Positions 31,037 through 39,372 of a DNA stretch of 64,000 nt are shown here, one piece after another. The stretch comes from Pseudomonas lini (lineage in GTDB: Bacteria > Pseudomonadota > Gammaproteobacteria > Pseudomonadales > Pseudomonadaceae), in the NCBI RefSeq assembly GCF_964063345.1, contig NZ_OZ061318.1, positions 6,386,001-6,450,000 on the forward strand. Direction: 5' to 3'. A program made the translations under genes and the position numbers. Numbering within the stretch: position 1 is the stretch's first letter; every line of letters starts with the position of its first letter. The notes under the pieces are model-generated. The model was given only the letters and a program-made list of their open reading frames with translations, ran no database searches and was not told the origin of the DNA.

Positions 31037-32165
31037 AGCTCAGCCAGCTCATTAGCCCTACAAACAGACGCCCAAGCGGGTTCAGTGGGTTGCCTTGGGT
31101 AGGAAACGCCATGACTTCAGCCTGCCCACCGGCACGGATGGCGCGACTGTCGAACAGCGTTTTCCTTGAGTCCTCGGAAAACTCGATGATCACCGGAAAA
31201 CGCTGGGCCGGACGCAGCCAGTCACGACTGTTCTGTACGCTGGGGAGGCTGCCGGGCGCAGTGCTCTGACCGACGCTGACGCCATAGCCGACGCTGCGCA
31301 CACGGCCCTCGAAAACCTTTCCCGGCAGGGCATCCAGAACGATCGAAACAGGGGTGTCGACCTCGACCAGACCGAGGTTGTTTTCGGTCATGTCCGCGCT
31401 GATCCACACATCGTGGATGGCAATCAGGGTCATGACCGGGCTGCCGGCAGTGGCGAACTGTCCGACATCGGTGCGCAGATCGGTGACAAGTCCCGCTGAC
31501 CGCGCACGAATCTGCGTGTTGGACAAGTCCAGCTCGGCTTTTGACAACGCCGTGGCTGCGCTACGTAACAGCGCGTTGTCTTCCTCGCTGCCGCCTTCCT
31601 GTTCCCGTGCCCGCTGAACTTCGGCACGGGCTGCGGCGACCTGACTGACGGCCTGTTCACGGCTGGCCCGAGAGACTTCGAGCAGGCGCACGGAAATGGT
31701 ACCCCGGTCTTCGCGGTACAAGCCTTCAAGGCGTTCGTTATCCTGCCGAGCCCTGAGTTCGTTGGCCTGGGCCGCTCGCAACGAGGCCTGCGCGGAGGCA
31801 ATACCGGCAGTGCTGGCACCGATCTGGCGGCGGGTAGACTCCAGGTCGGCACGTGCGCGGTCGACGGCGATTTGATAGGGCTGCTGATACACCTCAAACA
31901 GCACATCGCCCGCCTTGACGTCTTGATTATTGCGCACATTCACGCTGACTACCCGGCCGGCCACTTCGGATGCCACCGGAATGACAAAGGCTCCCACCCG
32001 AGCCTGTTGCGTATACGGCGTGAAGCGGTCAGCCAACAAATACCAGGCCAGGCTCAATACGATCAGCAGCATCACCCATTTGATGCCCTTTTTTGCGGGA
32101 TCGGCAGCAGGCTCGGGCGCCTTGGGGGAGGGCGCCTCAGTGACGGGCGGAGACGGTTCAGTCAT
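31026..32165 (-). CDS. HlyD-family periplasmic adaptor
   Basis: 379 residues. A proline-rich cytoplasmic N-terminus, one membrane helix near residues 29-46 (WVMLLIVLSLAWYLLADRF), a biotinyl-lipoyl-like half (VASEVAGRVVSVNVRNNQDV), a long coiled-coil hairpin (about residues 100-200) and a beta-barrel section (VWISADMTENNLGLVEV). It links the DUF2955 pump to the outer-membrane factor. An ATGA overlap with the upstream gene indicates coupling. Confidence 0.9.
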   Translation of the reverse strand: MTEPSPPVTEAPSPKAPEPAADPAKKGIKWVMLLIVLSLAWYLLADRFTPYTQQARVGAFVIPVASEVAGRVVSVNVRNNQDVKAGDVLFEVYQQPYQIAVDRARADLESTRRQIGASTAGIASAQASLRAAQANELRARQDNERLEGLYREDRGTISVRLLEVSRASREQAVSQVAAARAEVQRAREQEGGSEEDNALLRSAATALSKAELDLSNTQIRARSAGLVTDLRTDVGQFATAGSPVMTLIAIHDVWISADMTENNLGLVEVDTPVSIVLDALPGKVFEGRVRSVGYGVSVGQSTAPGSLPSVQNSRDWLRPAQRFPVIIEFSEDSRKTLFDSRAIRAGGQAEVMAFPTQGNPLNPLGRLFVGLMSWLSYAY

Positions 32166-33694
32166 CGGCTTGGACCTTCTGGCACGGGATAGGAGGCTTG
32201 TGAAGGGGCCGGCTCATTCAGCAGGTTGCCCCAGTCGGTGCGTTGTTCCATTTGCTGACGAGTGTTTTGATCGACTGTCGGCTGCGCGCTGTACCACCCA
32301 CCGCCAAGGGCTTTGTACAGGGCGATCAGGTTGCTCACGGCATTGCTGCGGCTGAGCAGGTAATTGTCCTGCTGTTCGAGCAATGCGCGTTGAGCATCCA
32401 GCACGCGCTGGAAGTCCGAGTAACCTTCCCGGTATTGAGTGTTGGCCAGGCTCAACGAACGCTTGGCGGCGACCTGCGCTTCACCCAGGATGCGCTCGCG
32501 TTCCAGTGATTTGATCAGGCTGCTGGCGGCATCATCGGCCTCTCGTGCGGCCTGGCGGACTTTATCGCGGTAAACCTCAATCAGCTGCTGCAACCGCGCA
32601 TCCTGTACACGCACGTTGTTGCTGATCTGGCCGTGGTCAAACAGGTTCCAGCGCAAACTGGGGCCGCCGATCAGGTCCAGGCTGTTGGAGGTGCCGCTCA
32701 ACGTATCGGTGGTCCAGACAATACTGCCCAGCAAGGTCAGCGACGGGTAGAAGTCGGTTTGCGCCACACCGATCAGCGCCGACTGGGCGGCGACATTGAA
32801 CTCGGCGGCGCGCACGTCCGGACGACGCAACAACAGGCTGGCCGGCACATCTTGCAGTACGGCTCGGTCCACCAGCGGGATCAGCCCCTGGTTTTCGAGC
32901 AATTGGGGCAGGGCGCTGGGTGGCCGGCCGATCAGCACGGCCAACGCGTTGCGGGTGCGCAGTACTTGGGCCTCAAAATCCGGAATGCTGCTCAAGGTGC
33001 CCAGGTATTGGGTCTTGGCTTGTTGCAAGTCGAGTTCGGCGCTCTGGCCACTGTTGAACAGTTTTTCGGTGATCTCAAAGTTGCGCTTTTGCTGTTCGGC
33101 GTTTTCTCGGGCGACGCGTAAACGTGCTTCGGTGGTGCGCAACGAAAAGTAGGTGTCGGCCACCTGAGCACGCAGCAATACGAGTACGTCTTCATAGTTG
33201 GCTTGAGCCGCGAAATAACTGGCATCGGACGATTCGATGGCTCGACTGAAGCGTCCCCAGAAGTCCAGTTCCCAACCGACGTCAAAACCCGCGCTGTGTT
33301 GCCAGAAGTGGCTGTCTTGTGGGTTGTTGCCGCCGGATTGCTTGCGGTTGAAGTACAGGCTGTCGGCGCTGGCCTGTTGCAGTTGCGGATAGCGTCCGCT
33401 TTGCGCAATACCCAACCGGGCACGGGCTTCCATGACGCGAAGGCCGGCGATTTTCAGGTCTGAATTGTGCGCATCCGATTCGGCGATCAGGGCGTCGAGG
33501 ACCGGGTCGACGAACACTTGCCACCACTGGCGAAGGTCGGGATTCACGCTTCGTTGGCTGGCCTGCTCAAGCGCGGGGCTGCTCCAGAGTTTTGTCCAGG
33601 CCTCGCCGGGGGCTTGAAAATCCGGCCCCAGACGGACACAGCCGCCAAGGCCAAGGGCGACCAGCAGAAGCAGCCGACCCGAACAGGTCAGCAT
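32162..33694 (-). CDS. Outer-membrane efflux lipoprotein (NodT/OprM family)
   Basis: 510 residues. A lipoprotein signal with LGGC (Cys19), then two OEP repeats of TolC type; typical elements are LRQWWQVFVDPVLDALI, VLIGRPPSALP and LLRRPDVRAAEFNVAAQSALIGVA. It is the outer-membrane exit duct and first gene of the tripartite exporter operon. Confidence 0.92.
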   Translation of the reverse strand: MLTCSGRLLLLVALGLGGCVRLGPDFQAPGEAWTKLWSSPALEQASQRSVNPDLRQWWQVFVDPVLDALIAESDAHNSDLKIAGLRVMEARARLGIAQSGRYPQLQQASADSLYFNRKQSGGNNPQDSHFWQHSAGFDVGWELDFWGRFSRAIESSDASYFAAQANYEDVLVLLRAQVADTYFSLRTTEARLRVARENAEQQKRNFEITEKLFNSGQSAELDLQQAKTQYLGTLSSIPDFEAQVLRTRNALAVLIGRPPSALPQLLENQGLIPLVDRAVLQDVPASLLLRRPDVRAAEFNVAAQSALIGVAQTDFYPSLTLLGSIVWTTDTLSGTSNSLDLIGGPSLRWNLFDHGQISNNVRVQDARLQQLIEVYRDKVRQAAREADDAASSLIKSLERERILGEAQVAAKRSLSLANTQYREGYSDFQRVLDAQRALLEQQDNYLLSRSNAVSNLIALYKALGGGWYSAQPTVDQNTRQQMEQRTDWGNLLNEPAPSQASYPVPEGPSR

Positions 33695-33774
33695 TGCTGC
33701 ACTGCAAGTAGGTCACGGGAAAACGTCATCCTAGCGTCCCCAATATTGAATGCCCTGGTTATTGGGCTTGAGCC

Positions 33775-33915
33775 AATGCCGATAAGTTAAGAGCTTTAGT
33801 TATGCAAATCCTGTGGGCGCGTGGCTTGCCCGCGAAGAATGCACCGCGGTTTTTCAGGTACTACGCGTCATCGTTCTTCGCGGGCAAGCCACGCTCCCAC
33901 AGGTTCTGCGTCTTA
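33775..33915. mobile_element. MITE-like element with REPIN core, copy A (right end truncated)
   Basis: A 141-base element. The left terminal repeat AATGCCGATAAGTTAAG is followed by a palindrome (33810-33903) with arms CCTGTGGGCGCGTGGCTTG and CAAGCCACGCTCCCACAGG. Flanking direct repeats are GGGCTTGAGCC (33764-33774) and GGGCTTGAACC (33916-33926), one mismatch, as expected from a target duplication of about 11 bases. Against copy B at 58013-58169 the right terminal repeat lacks the last 14 bases. The core sequence is almost identical to copy B. Confidence 0.65.
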
Positions 33916-34049
33916 GGGCTTGAACCGGTTCGCTTAGGTTAGTACAGCTCGGACAAATACGAGGTCATGTTGAATGATCAAGGGATCGACCAACTGCTAC
34001 GCTTCTGAAGATCTATCAATTGCGGCCAGAAAAGAAGGTTAAGAAGACC

Positions 34050-34571
34050 ATGAGCAACCCTCAGGATGACAATGCACCTAGTTCCGCTGGTTGGCGCTTC
34101 AAACTGGGCATCGCGATTATCTGTTTGATGCTGGGATCGTGGCTGATGGTGCCTCTCGCTGCCGCAGCGGATGTGCCGGGCTCAAAGATCGCGGCACTGA
34201 CAGGTGTTTTGTTTATCAGTAACAAGATTCTGTTGATTCTCGCCATTGCCGTTATGGGGAAATCCGGTTTTCAGCAACTCAAACGCAGCATGTTTGGTTA
34301 CGTCTCCAAGCTTGCACCGGCAGACGTGGAAGTAGGCCCGGCTCGCCATAGAATTGGCCTGGTGATGTTTTGCCTGCCGCTGATCTCGGGATTTCTCGAA
34401 CCTTACATAGACACTCTTTGGCCGGGGCTGAGACCGAATCTCTGGCAGGCCCAGGCGCTGGGCGATGCCATGTTGATCGGCAGCTTTTTCGTACTGGGCG
34501 GGAATTTCTGGGACAAGGTTCGCGCCTTGTTTATTCGCACGGCAAAAGTCGTTCATACCAGTACGGTGTAA
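34050..34571 (+). CDS. Small membrane protein with transporter-suffix-type domain
   Basis: 173 residues with four membrane helices (FKLGIAIICLMLGSWLMVPL; ALTGVLFISNKILLILAIAVMGK; RIGLVMFCLPLISGFLEPYI; AQALGDAMLIGSFFVLGG). The layout, with ISNKILLILAIAVMGKSGF and GGNFWDKVRALF, fits the stand-alone form of the suffix domain found at the end of some RND transporters (recognised from memory, moderate certainty). The ATG at 34050 follows AAGAAG. It ends 7 bases before the convergent response-regulator gene. Confidence 0.6.
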   Translation: MSNPQDDNAPSSAGWRFKLGIAIICLMLGSWLMVPLAAAADVPGSKIAALTGVLFISNKILLILAIAVMGKSGFQQLKRSMFGYVSKLAPADVEVGPARHRIGLVMFCLPLISGFLEPYIDTLWPGLRPNLWQAQALGDAMLIGSFFVLGGNFWDKVRALFIRTAKVVHTSTV

Positions 34572-34578
34572 ATCGCCT

Positions 34579-35220
34579 CTAGCGCGAAATAATCCCGTGA
34601 TCGATGGCGTACTTTACGAGGGCCGCGGGTTTGTCGATGTTGAGCTTGCGACGAATGCTCAGGCGATGGGTTTCTACTGTCCGGACACTGATGTCCAGTT
34701 CGCGAGCCATTTCCTTGTTGTTCAGCCCCTGAGCCATTTTGTATAGCACTTGGCTTTCGCGCGGAGTGAGTTCGTTGTCGGTAGTTTTATCGGCGATGAG
34801 CCGCTGTGCGATCTCGGCACTGTAGAACGTCCCGCCACTGACAATGGCTTCGATCGCCGCGATGATTTCCCGTGAAGGCGCGTTCTTCAGCACATAGCCG
34901 CTGGCACCCGAGCGAACGGACTCACTCACGTATTCATAGTTGTCGTACATGCTCAGCACCAGCACTTTGAGCGACGGGTACTGACTGCGTAACAACCGGG
35001 TCAGCTCGAGGCCGTTGATGTCCTTCAGGCTGATGTCGACCAGCAACAGATCCGGCTGGCAGCGCCCGACCATCTCGATGGCATCGACGCCATTCTCGGC
35101 TTCTCCCACCACTTCCAGCTGCGCCATGACCGCCAGCAGCGATTTGATTCCGTCGCGGACCAGGGAGTGATCGTCGACCAGGGCGACGCGGATCGGGTAG
35201 GGCAGGTTCATCGCAGGCAT
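34579..35220 (-). CDS. LuxR/NarL-family response regulator
   Basis: 213 residues. The N-terminal receiver has the acidic pocket VDDHS and a phospho-acceptor Asp in LLLVDISLKDINGLEL. The C-terminal GerE-type helix-turn-helix is LTPRESQVLYKMAQGLNNKEMARELDISVRTVETH. It follows the histidine kinase gene by 24 bases on the same strand. Such regulators typically bind inverted heptamers; matching palindromes lie upstream of cstA. Confidence 0.92.
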   Translation of the reverse strand: MPAMNLPYPIRVALVDDHSLVRDGIKSLLAVMAQLEVVGEAENGVDAIEMVGRCQPDLLLVDISLKDINGLELTRLLRSQYPSLKVLVLSMYDNYEYVSESVRSGASGYVLKNAPSREIIAAIEAIVSGGTFYSAEIAQRLIADKTTDNELTPRESQVLYKMAQGLNNKEMARELDISVRTVETHRLSIRRKLNIDKPAALVKYAIDHGIISR

Positions 35221-35244
35221 TCACTCTAATTGTTATGGGGTGAG

Positions 35245-36606
35245 TCAGCGTTCTGTACCGGGCAGTTTCATCGGCAGCAGCACGTCCAACTCACTTCTTC
35301 CCGGCATCGATGTCAGGTCGAATCGACCGCCAAAATGCTCGACACGTTCACGGATATTGCGCAGGCCAATGCCGGCGTGACGACGTTCGACCTGGGCGAC
35401 GTTGAAACCGACACCGTCGTCGACCACCGTCAAGCGTACGGACTTTTCAGAACCGTGCAGGGTAATGATGACGTTTTTTGCTTGTGCGTGGCGTTCGATG
35501 TTGGTCAGGCCTTCTTGCACGATGCGAAACAACGAGACGGCGGCGCCATCGACCAGATGACAGTCGAATTCGTTATCGTTGAAAGTCACGACAAGACCGC
35601 TGCGTTGTTCGAATTCTGCGGCGAGTTGACCGATTGCCGCTGGCAGGCCGAGGGTGTCGAGCAGCGACGAACGCAAGTCATGAGAGAGGCTGCGAACTTC
35701 GCCAATCGCGTCCCCGAGGCGCTGTGTGGCGTCTCTTAAAATGCCCAAACCCTTGTCTTGCCCATTTTCCAGCACATGGCTGGCCAGTTCGAACTGAAAC
35801 TTGATAGACACCAGTAGCTGGCTGATGCCGTCGTGCAGCTCTCGGGAAACCCGTGACCGTTCTTCCTCCTGCAGGCTGACGATGCGTTGAGTCAGGCGCT
35901 GGAGTTTTTTGTCGGCCAGGCGATGTTCGCTGACGTTCAGCGTCATGCCGCCGGCGAACACAAACAGCACCGCCACAAGGGCCACCGCCGCAATCGCCCC
36001 CATGGTTTTACGGATGCCCTGAGCCACCTCGGCACGTGCTTGTTGCGTGGCGCGCTCAACGTCTTCTAGATAAATGCCAGTGCCGAGCATCCAGCCCCAG
36101 CGATCCAGCATCACCACGTAGGCGAGCTTGTCGGTCACTTGGCCGGAAGAGGGTTTGTTCCAGGCGTAACGTTGAAAGCCTTCGCCGGATTGCGCACTTT
36201 TGAGCAACGCCTGGATCACGGGTAAACCGTGTGGGTCGGTCATGTCCCAGAGGTATTTGCCCACCAGCTCTGACTGGCGCGCGTGCATCAGACTACGGCC
36301 CTCGCGGTCGTAGACGAAGAAGTAGCCGTTGATGCCAAAGCTGAGTTTGCGCAGTTCTTCCAGCACTTGTTGCTGCGCGCGCTCATCACCGCGCCCGTCG
36401 TCGTACAGCGGCGCAATCAGGCTTTGCGCCATTTCGACATAGTTTTTCAGCTCTGCGCGCTTGCTGGCCAGAATGCTGTCTTCGATCAGTTGCGCCTGTT
36501 GATCTCCCAGTTGGCGGTTCAGGGAAATCACCAGCGCGCAGATGACCGCGATCGCCAGCACCAGCGGCAGAATCCCGAGCGCGACGATTTTGTGTTTGAG
36601 CTGCAT
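35245..36606 (-). CDS. Cache-domain sensor histidine kinase
   Basis: 453 residues from the ATG at 36606 (AGGAG upstream). Two membrane helices (about residues 7-27 and 200-222) enclose a periplasmic single-Cache-type sensor containing NGYFFVYDREGRSLMH and LDRWGWMLGTGIYLEDVE. The cytoplasmic part has the HisKA_3 phospho-site ELHDGISQLLVSIKFQ and an HATPase with VVDDGVGF and GIGLRNIRERVEHFGG. Cache domains of this kind bind small organic acids or amino acids. It is divergent from cstA, which suggests sensing of a carbon source. Confidence 0.9.
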   Translation of the reverse strand: MQLKHKIVALGILPLVLAIAVICALVISLNRQLGDQQAQLIEDSILASKRAELKNYVEMAQSLIAPLYDDGRGDERAQQQVLEELRKLSFGINGYFFVYDREGRSLMHARQSELVGKYLWDMTDPHGLPVIQALLKSAQSGEGFQRYAWNKPSSGQVTDKLAYVVMLDRWGWMLGTGIYLEDVERATQQARAEVAQGIRKTMGAIAAVALVAVLFVFAGGMTLNVSEHRLADKKLQRLTQRIVSLQEEERSRVSRELHDGISQLLVSIKFQFELASHVLENGQDKGLGILRDATQRLGDAIGEVRSLSHDLRSSLLDTLGLPAAIGQLAAEFEQRSGLVVTFNDNEFDCHLVDGAAVSLFRIVQEGLTNIERHAQAKNVIITLHGSEKSVRLTVVDDGVGFNVAQVERRHAGIGLRNIRERVEHFGGRFDLTSMPGRSELDVLLPMKLPGTER

Positions 36607-36723
36607 CTCTACTCCTGGCCAGACCGAGGGAAGGCGAAGGCCCGGCATCATATGCCAAAGATACGCGCCTCCAGTAGCAGTGCTGGACAGAATGACCTGC
36701 GGCCGCGATCAAATGCAGATCCT

Positions 36724-36816
36724 TGTGGGAGCGGGCTTGCCCGCGATAGCGGTCTGTCAGTCAACGGTTGATGTTGAATGTACTGGCCTCATCGCGGGCA
36801 AGCCCGCTCCCACAGG
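36724..36816. repeat. REPIN, copy sharing its spacer with 27158-27249
   Basis: TGTGGGAGCGGGCTTGCCCGCGA and its inverse enclose GCGGTCTGTCAGTCAACGG. The spacer is nearly the same as in the copy 9.5 kb away, so the pair moved as one unit. It lies between the kinase start and the cstA operator region. Confidence 0.88.
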
Positions 36817-36837
36817 TTTTGTGTTTCAACAGTGATA

Positions 36838-36857
36838 TCTACGTAGAACTACGTAGA
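36838..36857. promoter_or_regulatory. Perfect palindrome TCTACGTAG-AA-CTACGTAGA upstream of cstA
   Basis: A perfect 9-base inverted repeat with a 2-base spacer, about 80-100 bases upstream of the cstA -10-like hexamer. Spacing and size are as expected for a dimeric NarL-type response regulator. The TACGTAG core occurs again in the next palindrome. Confidence 0.6.
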
Positions 36858-36859
36858 TA

Positions 36860-36879
36860 CCGCGTACGTAGTAACGCGG
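36860..36879. promoter_or_regulatory. Second palindrome CCGCGT-N8-ACGCGG with TACGTAG core
   Basis: An inverted repeat two bases after the first palindrome; the spacer again holds TACGTAG. The two sites are separated by 22 bases centre to centre, about two helical turns, which would allow cooperative binding on one face. Confidence 0.5.
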
Positions 36880-36936
36880 ATTTATTTGTCGACAGCATGG
36901 GCGGATATTGGGTCCGCTCCGCAATGCGGACACAAT

Positions 36937-36942
36937 TATAAT
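36937..36942 (+). promoter_or_regulatory. Candidate -10 box (TATAAT) of cstA
   Basis: A consensus TATAAT 42 bases before the cstA ATG. No good -35 hexamer stands 16-18 bases upstream, where instead a TCCGCA/TGCGGA inverted repeat (36917-36929) is found. This is typical of an activator-dependent promoter. Confidence 0.45.
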
Positions 36943-36983
36943 AATTACCGCCGCAGCCACAGGCTGTCGGCAGGAGACACGCT

Positions 36984-39041
36984 ATGCCCCGTCTGGCTAA
37001 ACACCTCGCCTGGTTTGCCGTGGCTGTCCTGGGAGCGTTTGCGCTGAGTGTCGTGGCCCTGCGCCGCGGCGAAGCCATCAATGCCCTCTGGATCGTAGTC
37101 GCAGCAGTCGCCATTTATCTCGTCGCATACCGCTATTACAGCCTGTTCATCGCCACCAAGGTGATGCAACTCGATCCCAATCGAGCCACTCCCGCCGTAC
37201 TCAACAATGATGGTCTGGACTACGTGCCGACCAACAAACATGTGCTTTTTGGTCACCACTTCGCAGCCATCGCTGGCGCGGGGCCGCTTGTAGGCCCGGT
37301 CTTGGCGGCGCAGATGGGCTACCTGCCCGGTACGCTGTGGCTGATTGCCGGCGTCGTGCTGGCGGGTGCGGTTCAGGACTTCATGGTTCTGTTCATGTCC
37401 ACCCGCCGCAATGGTCGTTCTTTGGGCGATATGGTCCGTGAAGAAATGGGCCGCATCCCCGGGACCATCGCGTTGTTTGGCTGCTTCCTGATCATGATCA
37501 TCATCCTCGCGGTGCTGGCGCTGATCGTGGTCAAGGCTTTGGCCGAAAGCCCTTGGGGCATTTTCACGGTGATGGCGACCATCCCGATCGCGATGTTCAT
37601 GGGCATTTACATGCGCTACATCCGCCCGGGTCGCATCGGTGAAATCTCGGTAATCGGCGTAGCGTTGCTGCTGGGTTCGATCTGGCTGGGCGGGCAGATT
37701 GCCGCTGACCCGGTCTGGGCCAAAGCCTTTACCTTCACCGGGCTCCAGATCACCTGGATGCTGATCGGCTACGGTTTCGTCGCGGCGGTACTGCCGGTGT
37801 GGCTGATCCTGGCGCCGCGTGACTACCTGTCGACCTTCCTCAAAATCGGCACCATCGTTGCGCTGGCGATCGGCATCCTGATCACCATGCCCGACCTGAA
37901 AATGCCGGCATTGACTCAGTTCATCGACGGCACCGGGCCGGTATGGAAGGGTGGGTTGTTCCCGTTCCTGTTCATCACCATTGCCTGTGGCGCGGTGTCC
38001 GGTTTCCACGCACTGATTGCTTCCGGCACCACGCCGAAGCTGCTCGCCAGTGAAGGCCATGCCCGTTACATCGGTTACGGCGGCATGCTGATGGAATCCT
38101 TCGTAGCCATCATGGCAATGGTGGCCGCTTCGGTGATCGAGCCAGGCGTGTACTTCGCCATGAACAGCCCCGCAGCCCTTGTAGGCTCCGATGCTGTTTC
38201 GGTGGCTCAGACCGTCAGCAGCTGGGGTTTTGCAATTACCCCGGAAGCGCTGCAAGCGGTGGCCAAGGACATCGGTGAAACCACCATCCTGGCCCGTGCC
38301 GGTGGTGCGCCGACCCTGGCGGTTGGTATCGCGCAGATCCTGCACCACGTTCTGCCGGGTGAAAACACCATGGCGTTCTGGTATCACTTCGCAATCCTGT
38401 TCGAAGCGCTGTTCATCCTGACCGCGGTGGATGCTGGCACCCGTGCCGGTCGTTTCATGCTGCAGGATTTGCTCGGCTCGTTCGTGCCGGCGCTCAAACG
38501 CACCGAATCCTGGACCGCCAACCTGATCGCCACCGCCGGTTGCGTGGCGATGTGGGGTTACCTGCTGTACCAAGGCGTGATCGATCCGCTGGGTGGCATC
38601 AACACCTTGTGGCCGCTGTTCGGCATCTCCAACCAGATGCTCGCCGGTATCGCGCTGATGCTGGCGACCGTTGTACTGATCAAAATGAAACGCCAACGCT
38701 ACGTCTGGGTGACCATGCTGCCAGCCGTGTGGCTGCTGATCTGCACCACCACCGCAGGCTTCATCAAGTTGTTCGACGCCAACCCGGCGATCGGCTTCCT
38801 GGCACTGGCGAAGAAATACAGCGACGCGTTGGCCAACGGGCAGGTTCTGGCCCCGGCCAAGAGCATCGAGCAGATGCAGCACGTGATCTACAACGCCTAC
38901 ACCAACGCAACGCTGACCGTGCTGTTTTTGCTCGTGGTGTTCAGCATCCTGTTCTTTGCACTCAAGGTTGGCATTGCCGCCTGGGGCACCAAGGAACGTA
39001 CGGATAAAGAAGCGCCGTTCCAGGCTTTGCCGGATGCTTGA
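36984..39041 (+). CDS. cstA: CstA-family carbon-starvation / pyruvate transporter
   Basis: 685 residues with many membrane helices; N-terminal FGHHFAAIAGAGPLVGPVLAAQMGY is the CstA signature. E. coli CstA and BtsT take up pyruvate; this protein is likely a pyruvate or peptide carrier of the same family. AGGAGA stands 7 bases before the ATG. It is followed by ybdD, the conserved partner, and is divergent from the Cache-sensor two-component system. Confidence 0.93.
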   Translation: MPRLAKHLAWFAVAVLGAFALSVVALRRGEAINALWIVVAAVAIYLVAYRYYSLFIATKVMQLDPNRATPAVLNNDGLDYVPTNKHVLFGHHFAAIAGAGPLVGPVLAAQMGYLPGTLWLIAGVVLAGAVQDFMVLFMSTRRNGRSLGDMVREEMGRIPGTIALFGCFLIMIIILAVLALIVVKALAESPWGIFTVMATIPIAMFMGIYMRYIRPGRIGEISVIGVALLLGSIWLGGQIAADPVWAKAFTFTGLQITWMLIGYGFVAAVLPVWLILAPRDYLSTFLKIGTIVALAIGILITMPDLKMPALTQFIDGTGPVWKGGLFPFLFITIACGAVSGFHALIASGTTPKLLASEGHARYIGYGGMLMESFVAIMAMVAASVIEPGVYFAMNSPAALVGSDAVSVAQTVSSWGFAITPEALQAVAKDIGETTILARAGGAPTLAVGIAQILHHVLPGENTMAFWYHFAILFEALFILTAVDAGTRAGRFMLQDLLGSFVPALKRTESWTANLIATAGCVAMWGYLLYQGVIDPLGGINTLWPLFGISNQMLAGIALMLATVVLIKMKRQRYVWVTMLPAVWLLICTTTAGFIKLFDANPAIGFLALAKKYSDALANGQVLAPAKSIEQMQHVIYNAYTNATLTVLFLLVVFSILFFALKVGIAAWGTKERTDKEAPFQALPDA

Positions 39042-39056
39042 TGGAGGAGGGTGCCC

Positions 39057-39254
39057 ATGTTCAATGACCTGAGTCGCCTTGGTAAATACCTGGGTCAGGC
39101 TGCACGCCTGATGGTCGGCATGCCTGACTACGACACTTACGTTGAGCACATGCAAACCAAACACCCGGACAAACCGGTGATGAGTTACGAGGTGTTCTTT
39201 CGCGAACGTCAGGAGGCTCGTTACGGCAGCAAGGCGGGACCGAAGTGCTGTTGA
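39057..39254 (+). CDS. ybdD: YbdD/YjiX-family small protein, CstA partner
   Basis: 65 residues, the same size as E. coli Ybd[37 protein letters not shown] and the terminal KCC are conserved. The ATG at 39057 after GGAGGAGGG is preferred; the frame also opens at a GTG at 39051, but that is too close to the ribosome-binding site. It is 15 bases behind cstA. The family is required for CstA-type transport in some bacteria. Confidence 0.93.
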   Translation: MFNDLSRLGKYLGQAARLMVGMPDYDTYVEHMQTKHPDKPVMSYEVFFRERQEARYGSKAGPKCC

Positions 39255-39286
39255 TGCGAAACATTTAAGCGGCATTTTGCTTTAGG

Positions 39287-39347
39287 AGCCCGGCCTGCCG
39301 GCGATAGCGATCTTCGAGACGCTATCGCCGGCAGGCCGGGCTTTTTT
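39287..39347 (+). terminator. Strong rho-independent terminator of cstA-ybdD
   Basis: A 23-base perfect stem (AGCCCGGCCTGCCGGCG... paired with ...CGCCGGCAGGCCGGGCT) with a 10-base loop, followed by TTTTTT. It can also act toward the converging binding-protein gene. Confidence 0.93.
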
Positions 39348-39372
39348 GTCGTTGTGCTTTTCAGGCTCGGCT

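Noticed and set aside
36945..39275. Minus-strand open frame of 776 codons opposite cstA
   Set aside because: Composition rich in His, Gln, Arg and Gly as expected of antisense to a membrane-protein gene; cstA itself is certain.
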